Shown: piece by piece, positions 37,066-42,534 of the stretch
Layout: each line of letters opens with the position of its first letter
Position numbering within the stretch: position 1 is the first letter of the stretch
Program-made: the position numbers and the translations under genes
Source of the DNA: an uncultured Prochlorococcus sp.
GTDB lineage: Bacteria > Cyanobacteriota > Cyanobacteriia > PCC-6307 > Cyanobiaceae
DNA length: 42,534 nt
NCBI GenBank assembly: GCA_902525585.1
Contig: CABZHQ010000015.1
Coordinates: 1 to 42,534, forward strand
Direction: 5' to 3'
The notes under the pieces: generated by a model
Seen by the model: only the letters and a program-made list of their open reading frames with translations
What the model was told of the DNA's origin: nothing
Databases searched by the model: none

Positions 37066-37209
37066 TTAGCAAAATTTTGAAAGATTTTTTTCACATTCTT
37101 TCTTTCTTTTCTTCCAATAATTTTCAAGTATTTGATATTTATGGTTATTTTTAAATTGACTTAAATGAATATTATTCTGATTAAGAACTGAAGTGTTTTT
37201 GATTTTCAT
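37066..37209 (-). CDS. Small Lys/Asn-rich ORF, unknown
   Basis: 47 residues: MKIKNTSVLNQNN ... NYWKKRKKECEKNLSKFC. It is basic, with predicted helix in the second half. No family, weak ribosome site. Possibly real because it fits neatly between its neighbours. Confidence 0.4.
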   Translation of the reverse strand: MKIKNTSVLNQNNIHLSQFKNNHKYQILENYWKKRKKECEKNLSKFC

Positions 37210-37274
37210 GACTCAAGCTGTCAATGTAGATCATATTTAAGACACTTTATAGATTTTTTGAAGTGAATTTATAC

Positions 37275-37463
37275 TTAATTTTTGTTCTGCTTTTGTGTAG
37301 GTAAGTATTTTTCGGGATTATTTTCAATATAAGTAAGCGAATATTTGACAACACACACTATTACTGAAAAAAGAGCAATTGCCGAAATAATAAAAATGAT
37401 TTTTTTGTAAATTATTTTCATGAATTTTTTATGTTTTTGATTATTTTTTTCATCAACGCCCAA
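37275..37463 (-). CDS. Small single-span membrane protein, unknown
   Basis: 62 residues with a basic N-terminus, one membrane helix (about 21-44) and a polar tail (ENNPEKYLPTQKQNKN). No family recognised. Confidence 0.5.
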   Translation of the reverse strand: MGVDEKNNQKHKKFMKIIYKKIIFIISAIALFSVIVCVVKYSLTYIENNPEKYLPTQKQNKN

Positions 37464-37494
37464 TTTTTCTGAAGGATTTAAATAATTAGTAATT

Positions 37495-37500
37495 TATACT
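37495..37500 (+). promoter_or_regulatory. Predicted -10 element of the second Yfr1-motif RNA
   Basis: TATACT places a transcription start near 37507, about 30 nt before the first hairpin. No obvious -35. Confidence 0.4.
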
Positions 37501-37506
37501 GTAGCC

Positions 37507-37617
37507 TTTTAAATTACCTAAGGAGTAAATTAATTACATCAGAAACTCCTCACACACTTTTTTCTGATAACTTTAAAAGTACTCGACCGCAATGTTTGAG
37601 TACTTTTTGTATTTTTT
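37507..37617 (+). ncRNA. Second RNA carrying the Yfr1 core motif in a hairpin loop
   Basis: The exact 11-nt Yfr1 core ACTCCTCACAC recurs at 37545-37555. It lies almost entirely in the loop of a perfect 8-bp stem (ATCAGAAA 37538-37545 with TTTCTGAT 37561-37568); only its first A pairs. A second perfect 10-bp stem (AAAAGTACTC 37575-37584 with GAGTACTTTT 37598-37607) and following T-rich tract form a terminator. It differs from canonical Yfr1 (10045-10103), where the motif is unpaired between two hairpins. Roughly 110 nt by the predicted start. Confidence 0.75.
37575..37617 (+). terminator. Rho-independent terminator of the second Yfr1-motif RNA
   Basis: Perfect 10-bp stem with a 13-nt loop (37585-37597) followed by GTATTTTTTT. 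The loop is larger than in the Yfr1 terminator. Confidence 0.8.
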
Positions 37618-37675
37618 TGCGATGTGACAGTTAAGATAGAGGTCTATTAGGCATTACATATTTTGAAATTAAGTG

Positions 37676-37681
37676 TGATAT
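37676..37681 (+). promoter_or_regulatory. Predicted -10 element of the Yfr2-type RNA
   Basis: TGATAT (extending to TGATATTT) predicts a start near 37689, so the RNA would begin GTGTGTAGGAGG. Confidence 0.4.
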
Positions 37682-37688
37682 TTAGTAC

Positions 37689-37785
37689 GTGTGTAGGAGG
37701 AATTGATTCATTTCAGTGGAAACAAGGAAACACTTGATATAAATCAATTTTAAAAAGATCTCTCTCAGAGGGGTCTTTTTTTTTG
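37689..37785 (+). ncRNA. yfr2: Yfr2-family small RNA
   Basis: The duplicated loop motif GGAAACAAGGAAACA (37718-37732) in an AGTG/CACT stem is the signature of the abundant cyanobacterial Yfr2 family. An outer stem pairs AATTGATT (37701-37708) with AATCAATT (37742-37749). A terminator hairpin with G-U pairs follows (about 37754-37781) with a run of Ts. The predicted size of about 95 nt agrees with the family. The predicted 5' end GTGTGTAGGAG is complementary, with one bulge, to the Yfr1 core motif. Confidence 0.88.
37754..37785 (+). terminator. Rho-independent terminator of the Yfr2-type RNA
   Basis: Hairpin of AAAGATCTCT-type strand with AGAGGGGTCTTT, including G-U pairs, followed by a long T run. 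Confidence 0.85.
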
Positions 37786-37911
37786 TTATTAGAAATAAAT
37801 ATTAAATTCTGAATATAAAAACATATATGCTTTCTTCCAAAATAATTAGATACGTCATTACAAATTAGTAATTTAATTCGTTAGATTATGATTCGTTAAA
37901 TATTTCTGTTA

Positions 37912-38295
37912 ATGAAAATACTTTTTTTAGCAATTTTAATTTGTTCAAGCTTTTTATTCCCTTCTTCATCATTTGCCTCACATATAGAACTAAAACCTTG
38001 TGTAGAGATCGCTCATTGTGTACGAGAAGAATGGGAGGTTAACAATATTGAGAAACCTTTTGAAGAGATTAAAACATTTATCGAAAACACTCCAAGAACT
38101 GAGATTGTAGAAATAGATGGCGATTATCTTCATGCTGAGGCAACCAGTAAATGGATGAAGTATGTAGACGACTTAGAAGTATCCTTTCTACCTGAATCAA
38201 ACATCTTATCAATAAGATCAGAATCAAGAGTTGGAGAAAGTGATTTGGGAGTGAATCAAAAAAGAGTTGATTTACTAAAATCAAAAATGTTTTAA
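37912..38295 (+). CDS. Exported DUF1499 protein
   Basis: 127 residues. The signal peptide ends near SSFAS-HIE. The DUF1499 fold is seen in PCVEIAHCVREEW, followed by YLHAEATSKWMKYVDDLEVSFLPE and LSIRSESRVGESDLGVNQKRVDLL, the family signature. Two Cys (CVEIAHC) may pair. Function of the family is unknown; it is exported in cyanobacteria and chloroplast relatives occur. Confidence 0.85.
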   Translation: MKILFLAILICSSFLFPSSSFASHIELKPCVEIAHCVREEWEVNNIEKPFEEIKTFIENTPRTEIVEIDGDYLHAEATSKWMKYVDDLEVSFLPESNILSIRSESRVGESDLGVNQKRVDLLKSKMF

Positions 38296-38433
38296 GATAA
38301 AAAGTTAAAAAAAAATTTATTTTTATTGTTTTTTGTATAACTTTTCCATTTTTAAAAAAAATTAGCAGATAAAAAAGTGATAATTGTCATCATGCCTTGA
38401 TAATGGCAAATTTATTAGATTTTCTCTGAAAAG

Positions 38434-38718
38434 ATGATCATAAATTTTATATATTTATTGTTATCTAGTTTTGTTTTTTTCTGGTTTTATATAAATATTA
38501 AAAAAAATGGAGTTAAATGGATAATCAAAGGTCTTTTACAAATTGGAATATTGGTATTATTCATTGGAGGGTTTTTCAAAATATTTTTCACCTTACCCCC
38601 TAATTTATTTATAAAAATATTTTTTCTTATTATTTATACATGGTGCACTGTTGGAATAAATGTAAATTTCATGATCCCTTTGATTAGTTTGATTGACCAA
38701 AAAATAGTAAAGAAATAA
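38434..38718 (+). CDS. Small three-span membrane protein, unknown
   Basis: 94 residues, mostly hydrophobic, with about three helices (2-20, 33-52 and 60-85). No family recognised. The preceding 138 nt are AT-rich without a clear signal. Confidence 0.5.
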   Translation: MIINFIYLLLSSFVFFWFYINIKKNGVKWIIKGLLQIGILVLFIGGFFKIFFTLPPNLFIKIFFLIIYTWCTVGINVNFMIPLISLIDQKIVKK

Positions 38719-38793
38719 AACTAAAATATGCCTTAATTCTCAGTACAAAAATAAATCTATTTACTTAATCTGCAATATTAAAATTTATAGGAT

Positions 38794-38904
38794 TTATTTT
38801 TTTCCTTTTGAAAGTCTTTTTCTTGTATACCTAGTCTTTAATGCCAAGTCTGTCATTATATATATTCCAAATAAAAGAAGGACTATTCCAATAAAGTATT
38901 TCAT
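38794..38904 (-). CDS. Tiny single-span membrane protein, unknown
   Basis: 36 residues, MKYFIGIVLLLFGIYIMTD followed by a strongly basic tail (KTRYTRKRLSKGKK), a helix plus positive-inside pattern. Below usual length cut-offs. It lies 17 nt downstream of the OsmC gene on the same strand. Probably real but unproven. Confidence 0.5.
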   Translation of the reverse strand: MKYFIGIVLLLFGIYIMTDLALKTRYTRKRLSKGKK

Positions 38905-38921
38905 TCTTTTTTATGTAATTA

Positions 38922-39341
38922 CTATGTTTGAGATTTATCATTGTGCCAACTAATTTTAATATCTATTTCTTGAGATAAATTTCTTGTAACTGGACATTCT
39001 TTGGAAGCTTTTTTCAAAAAATCAATAGTTTCATTAGAAGTGTTCTTTGGTATAAAAATATCTATTATTAGTTCTTTTATCTTCCTCTCGCTATTTTGTG
39101 TCATTACTTTTTCAATATTTAAATATATACCTTTCAAATCAAATCCTTTCGATTTAGCTTTGATCGCCATAATGGTTAGCAGGCAAGTACCTAGAGATGT
39201 TGCTAATAAATCAGTTGGAGAAAAACTTTCACCTTTACCGCAGTGATCTAAAGGTGCATCAGTTCTAATAAGACTTCCAGATTGTAGATGAATAGCCTCA
39301 CAGTTTAAATTTCCTAAATAAGAACATTTAACTTTAGTCAT
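38922..39341 (-). CDS. OsmC-family peroxide-detoxification protein
   Basis: 139 residues. The two conserved cysteines are in SLGTCLLTIMAIKAK (C53) and KECPVTRNLS (C115), the thiol pair of OsmC/Ohr enzymes that reduce hydroperoxides. GKGESFSPTDLLATSLG is the family loop. The sequence is nearer the OsmC/YhfA-like group than Ohr. Cytoplasmic. Confidence 0.88.
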   Translation of the reverse strand: MTKVKCSYLGNLNCEAIHLQSGSLIRTDAPLDHCGKGESFSPTDLLATSLGTCLLTIMAIKAKSKGFDLKGIYLNIEKVMTQNSERKIKELIIDIFIPKNTSNETIDFLKKASKECPVTRNLSQEIDIKISWHNDKSQT

Positions 39342-39468
39342 TTTAAAAAATTAAATTAGGAAAATATTATTAGTAAAAAATTATGGAACATAACAAGATT
39401 ATTGATGAGAAATTTTTTATTTGCATATTAGTGGAGTATTAAGGAAATTCATCATTCAAGTTTTGAAA

Positions 39469-39711
39469 TCAGTTTTTATATCCATATTCCTCTAAGCAAT
39501 ACTCAATTAATTCAATTGATTTATTAAGAGTTCTTTTATTTTTATTTTCTAGATCGAAACATTCATTTAAAACACGTATAGATTCATTTAAGAATGATTC
39601 TTCTTTATTTTTTATATCTTTAATTTGATTTATATAAATTAATTTTTTAATCCCAATTAGGGAAAATATGATTATTGATATTGTAAAAATTGCTATTTTG
39701 AATTTATTCAT
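39469..39711 (-). CDS. Small membrane-anchored protein, unknown
   Basis: 80 residues with an N-terminal anchor (about 5-24) and an acidic/basic helical remainder with three Cys-containing turns (ECFDLENKNKR, IEYCLEEYG). No family recognised. Confidence 0.5.
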   Translation of the reverse strand: MNKFKIAIFTISIIIFSLIGIKKLIYINQIKDIKNKEESFLNESIRVLNECFDLENKNKRTLNKSIELIEYCLEEYGYKN

Positions 39712-39775
39712 ACAATTAGTTATTACAAATATTTTAATTTACTTAATATCTGAAAACTTTATATAGCTTATAGAA

Positions 39776-39877
39776 CTAAGTAATTACATATGTAGCTGCT
39801 GTTATTGCTATGGCAGTAATTGAAATGAAGATGTATGGAACAACCTTTAAAGGTATATATAGATTATTTTTAGACAT
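39776..39877 (-). CDS. Tiny hydrophobic peptide ORF, unknown
   Basis: 33 residues, MSKNNLYIPLKVVPYIFISITAIAITAATYVIT, with one membrane span. It does not match any photosystem or b6f small subunit I know. Confidence 0.35.
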   Translation of the reverse strand: MSKNNLYIPLKVVPYIFISITAIAITAATYVIT

Positions 39878-39992
39878 AACTAGAACCTTTATACAAATAA
39901 TTACATTCCCTTTAAACTTTATAAGTCTTCAAATATACAAATTAATTTTCTTTGTATAAATTCAATCCTTTTAAAGATTAACAAATTTATAT

Positions 39993-40199
39993 TCATTGAA
40001 TTTTCATTAAATAAAGTATCTCTAAATCTTGTCTTGAGTCCGATATTTTTCTTTTTAAAAAGATTAATTCTTCTTGGCTCATTTTTGATTCTTTTATCAT
40101 CAATTCTGCTTGTTCAATAGCATGTTCTATATTTCTAATTTTAATATCTCTTATTGAGGGATCGTCTTTACATGCTTTTTTAGTATTTGCATCTAACAT
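39993..40199 (-). CDS. Small helical protein, unknown
   Basis: 68 residues, predominantly helical and charged (IKIRNIEHAIEQAELMIKESK, MSQEELIFLKRKISDSRQDLE). It resembles a short coiled coil. No family recognised. Confidence 0.5.
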   Translation of the reverse strand: MLDANTKKACKDDPSIRDIKIRNIEHAIEQAELMIKESKMSQEELIFLKRKISDSRQDLEILYLMKIQ

Positions 40200-40310
40200 A
40201 TGTACGAAAATATTACCTTGAATATAATCTAATTTAAAACTTCATTATGCTACAACCGCAAATTTAATTAAAATAAATTATTATTAGTTTAAGAACTTTA
40301 ACCTTAGCTA

Positions 40311-40339
40311 ACCCTCTCTTCAATTGATCGAGTGGGTTT
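40311..40339 (+). terminator. Possible terminator hairpin upstream of 40379
   Basis: AACCC-T-CTC pairs with GAG-T-GGGTT around an 11-nt loop with a T-T mismatch, followed by eight Ts. No plus-strand gene is upstream, so a short unannotated RNA may end here. Confidence 0.4.
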
Positions 40340-40378
40340 TTTTTATGGTGTAATATACTCCTAGCATTTACTATTAAT

Positions 40379-40753
40379 TTGGAAGATTCAAAACTTAATC
40401 CTGAGGAACATAATTCAATCGAATCGTCCCCCAATTTGAATGAAGACAATAAAGATCTTAATGAGGGGAATAAAAAAGAAGAAAATGTTAAAGCGTTTAC
40501 AGAATTTCTAGAGAAAGCAAGTAATCAAGATTCTTCAGAAGAAAAAGTAAAACTTGATTCTGGGCAACAAAAACTAAAAATTGACAAATCACTTTTTAAA
40601 AGATTTCTTAATAATGGATTTGATGGCATTTCAACTAATCCAAACTATAAAATGTTGGCATTATTAATAGTCCTTTTAATTAATCTGTCTCTATTTTTTG
40701 TAATTGGCAATATGGGTAAAGCGTTTTTGAGAAATGCAGGAATTATGGGTTAA
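40379..40753 (+). CDS. Acidic protein with C-terminal membrane anchor, unknown
   Basis: 124 residues from a TTG start. Residues 1-75 are disordered-looking, rich in Glu, Asn, Asp and Lys. A hydrophobic helix (about 95-113, LALLIVLLINLSLFFVIG) then anchors the C-terminus. A -10-like TAATATACT (about 40353) lies upstream. No family recognised. Topology would put the acidic domain outside the membrane on one side. Confidence 0.55.
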   Translation: MEDSKLNPEEHNSIESSPNLNEDNKDLNEGNKKEENVKAFTEFLEKASNQDSSEEKVKLDSGQQKLKIDKSLFKRFLNNGFDGISTNPNYKMLALLIVLLINLSLFFVIGNMGKAFLRNAGIMG

Positions 40754-40850
40754 AAATTATTTATTTCTTTTTGGATATTCATCTTTACAATTTTGATTCT
40801 TCAAATGAAACTGTGATATTTTCTTGTCAAATTAATATTTAAAAAAAAAT

Positions 40851-41012
40851 TTGGATAATAAAGAGCCAGAAAATCCAGTAGTTTATCTTTCTAATTTAGT
40901 CAAAAAATTAGATGTAAAAAACAGAAATGGTTTAGTAGCCTTAGCAATAGTAAACCTTTTAGTGATTCTTTTATTTAAATTTTATTTGAAAGGATCAGGA
41001 TTATTATCTTGA
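40851..41012 (+). CDS. Small membrane-anchored protein, possible short relative of the previous gene
   Basis: 53 residues starting at TTG. A polar N-terminus (DNKEPENPVVYLSNLVKKLDVKN) is followed by a helix (GLVALAIVNLLVILLF) and short tail. Its helix and preceding Lys-rich stretch resemble the end of the 40379 protein, suggesting a distant pair. Confidence 0.5.
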   Translation: MDNKEPENPVVYLSNLVKKLDVKNRNGLVALAIVNLLVILLFKFYLKGSGLLS

Positions 41013-41030
41013 ATTTAACTGCTGGTATTA

Positions 41031-41345
41031 TTATTCAGCATTCTCAAATTGTTTTGCTAATCTAAATGCCTTCTTAATTATTAGAAAGCCACCATATGCT
41101 CCTGCCAGTAAAGGTAATACTATTAAAGGGTTAGGGGAATAATTTGAATAATTTTTCACACCCTCAACATATTCATAACCTGAACATTTAAGAAATATAA
41201 AGCTAAAAAATGTGATACTCCAACCAATGATTGATAAAAAGCCACCTTTTTTATCTCCTTCGTAGAATCTGTCTAGACCTAAGCCCCAACCTCCTATTAG
41301 GAATATTCCTCTAACAACTGAATTTTTTTCTTGATTTCTAAGCAT
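41031..41345 (-). CDS. TM2-domain membrane protein
   Basis: 104 residues. GLGLDRFYEGDKKGGFLSIIGW is the TM2 domain motif (helix, GxxRFY turn, helix). A Cys-containing loop (KCSGYEYVEGV) and another helix (about 70-90) follow. Function unknown. Confidence 0.8.
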   Translation of the reverse strand: MLRNQEKNSVVRGIFLIGGWGLGLDRFYEGDKKGGFLSIIGWSITFFSFIFLKCSGYEYVEGVKNYSNYSPNPLIVLPLLAGAYGGFLIIKKAFRLAKQFENAE

Positions 41346-41476
41346 AATAAAAAAATGTTCATCATGAACATAACCTATTTGTATTTAAGATGTGAGATGT
41401 TTTTATTAATTAATCTTTAAAATAAATTTTTAATGGTTTTTTCTATAAATTACAAAATTATTATTCAGTGTTTTAA

Positions 41477-42253
41477 TTAATTATTAGAGATTTTATTTGA
41501 ATTCAACAAGGAAATTGAAGGCCTTATATAAATAAAAATAGACCCATACATATCCTGCATAATTCTCATTTCATCGTCTAAATATACAATTGAAACCTGG
41601 CAATTTGGCGATTCTTTATTCCAAGGTAACTTATTCCATACCTCTTTAACTGGATACCATCTATCCATAAGTAATTCACTAAATAATGGAATCTTATTAA
41701 GTCCATCAACTTTGGAAACTTTTGTCTTTTGTAAGTTCATATCAAGTAAATTATTTCTTAAAACTAAATCACTTGCTACGGTTATTACTCTTCCACCAAA
41801 AGTAGGCAATAGTTTGAACCAACCCAAGATAGGAATTGTTGTGAGCCCAAATATTGTAGTGTCAAAAGTAGATATAAATTCTTTTTTTTCAAAATCAATC
41901 TTTTGAGCAATTCTCCCAATAGTTGATATGCCAAAGGATCCTACTTGCAATTGATGTAATTTAAAAAAAAGATTACTTTTAAATTCATCATTTAATGCCT
42001 TTTCAATAGCAAGGAAGAAAGGAGAACTTCGAAATAATTCAACATTAGAAAAAATCAATTCCCACTCTCCAGACAATAATTCTTCTGACATTTCAAAACT
42101 AAAATCCTTAAGAGCATCAATCAATTTATCCATTTCATTAGCTTTTTCCTCATACATAGGAGAAATTAATTTATTTAATCTTTGCCCTCTATCTGTAACA
42201 GCAGCTATTTTATATATATTTGACTTTATCTCTCCAATTTCTTTCATATACAA
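41477..42253 (-). CDS. PAP/fibrillin-like plastid lipid-associated family protein
   Basis: 258 residues. SGEWELIFSNVELFRSSPFF is the PAP/fibrillin core segment, followed by a lipocalin-like series of strands (VGSFGISTIGRIAQKIDFEKKEFISTFDTT) and a C-terminal strand with VSIVYLDDEMRIMQD(MYG). Cyanobacterial members associate with thylakoid membranes and are linked to photoprotection or lipid binding. No signal peptide. Confidence 0.85.
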   Translation of the reverse strand: MYMKEIGEIKSNIYKIAAVTDRGQRLNKLISPMYEEKANEMDKLIDALKDFSFEMSEELLSGEWELIFSNVELFRSSPFFLAIEKALNDEFKSNLFFKLHQLQVGSFGISTIGRIAQKIDFEKKEFISTFDTTIFGLTTIPILGWFKLLPTFGGRVITVASDLVLRNNLLDMNLQKTKVSKVDGLNKIPLFSELLMDRWYPVKEVWNKLPWNKESPNCQVSIVYLDDEMRIMQDMYGSIFIYIRPSISLLNSNKISNN

Positions 42254-42330
42254 TACAAGAAATACTAATTAATTTTAGGAATTTAATTTGAAGTTGATGG
42301 CAATTTTAATAATGCTGGTAATAAAATCAA

Positions 42331-42513
42331 TTAATATTCTCCCCACCTTTTACCAATATCAAAACCCCATTCAGTAGTTAATCTAATTACTTCATCATGA
42401 TTCTTGCATTTTGAAAGGGAAAACTTTTTACTAGGATTATTTTTTATTAGCTCAGCAATTTGATTAAGTTGCTCTATTTTTTTTAGAAAATTACTTAGAT
42501 CTTTATCTGACAT
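42331..42513 (-). CDS. Nif11-like domain protein
   Basis: 60 residues. LSNFLKKIEQLNQIAELIKNN and VIRLTTEWGFDIGKRWGEY match the Nif11 leader-domain pattern, which in Prochlorococcus also forms the leaders of prochlorosin lanthipeptides. Here there is no double-Gly cleavage site and no Cys/Ser-Thr-rich core after it, so this is a solitary Nif11-domain protein. It is the last gene in the window. Confidence 0.8.
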   Translation of the reverse strand: MSDKDLSNFLKKIEQLNQIAELIKNNPSKKFSLSKCKNHDEVIRLTTEWGFDIGKRWGEY

Positions 42514-42534
42514 TTATCTAGGAAGTAAATTTTT

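Noticed and set aside
40264..40449. Minus-strand ORF over the 40379 gene start
   Set aside because: Overlaps the promoter and acidic N-terminus of a more credible gene and has no features of its own.

Overview
The window is strongly AT-rich, densely packed cyanobacterial chromosome. Chlorophyll synthesis (chlI), the cytochrome b6f subunit petG, cytochrome cM, a CrtL-type lycopene cyclase, GuaB3, a PAP/fibrillin protein and the small RNAs Yfr1 and Yfr2 together point to Prochlorococcus, most likely a high-light-adapted strain. Very short spacers, shared stop codons and many GTG/TTG starts fit a streamlined genome. There is no sign of IS elements, prophage, CRISPR or tRNA/rRNA genes.

Layout. 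1-12 kb is core metabolism and information processing: the 3' end of an HD-domain membrane hydrolase, leuA, a GH57 glucan enzyme, lycopene cyclase, gyrA, guaB3, the Yfr1 sRNA, trxA, hisH, rsmD, petG and cytM. 12-17 kb is a same-strand run: trmJ-like methyltransferase, chlI, ruvC, 5-formyl-THF cyclo-ligase, sufE and homoserine dehydrogenase. 17-25 kb holds an incomplete oligopeptide-type ABC transporter (binding protein plus one permease), an alpha/beta hydrolase, an MFS transporter, a PfkB kinase, small hypotheticals and a lumenal pentapeptide-repeat protein.

25-29 kb, minus strand, is a circularly permuted ATP-grasp / alpha-E / transglutaminase-like operon followed by a cupin-like gene. Families of this kind are predicted to make or edit peptide or amide bonds, and no substrate is known here. 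29-36.7 kb is a zinc locus. znuA (with a histidine-rich loop), a COG0523 (CobW) GTPase and a WD40 protein form one minus-strand unit; znuC and znuB are on the plus strand, with a Fur-family gene (probably zur) in opposite orientation between them. A perfect 17-nt palindrome lies between znuA and znuC. Small Cys/His-rich ORFs flank the locus.

36.6-42.5 kb is rich in tiny hypothetical and membrane proteins, with DUF1499, OsmC, TM2, PAP/fibrillin and Nif11-like members. It also contains an RNA pair: a second RNA carrying the Yfr1 core motif in a hairpin loop, followed 70 nt later by a Yfr2-family RNA whose predicted 5' end is complementary to that motif.

Best leads: (1) the second Yfr1-motif RNA beside Yfr2; (2) an unexplained minus-strand transcription unit at about 30.15-30.46 kb with a perfect Shine-Dalgarno, tiny ORFs and a strong terminator; (3) the ATP-grasp/alpha-E/transglutaminase/cupin cluster; (4) the zinc locus layout and its small Cys-rich neighbours; (5) the orphan Nif11-like protein.
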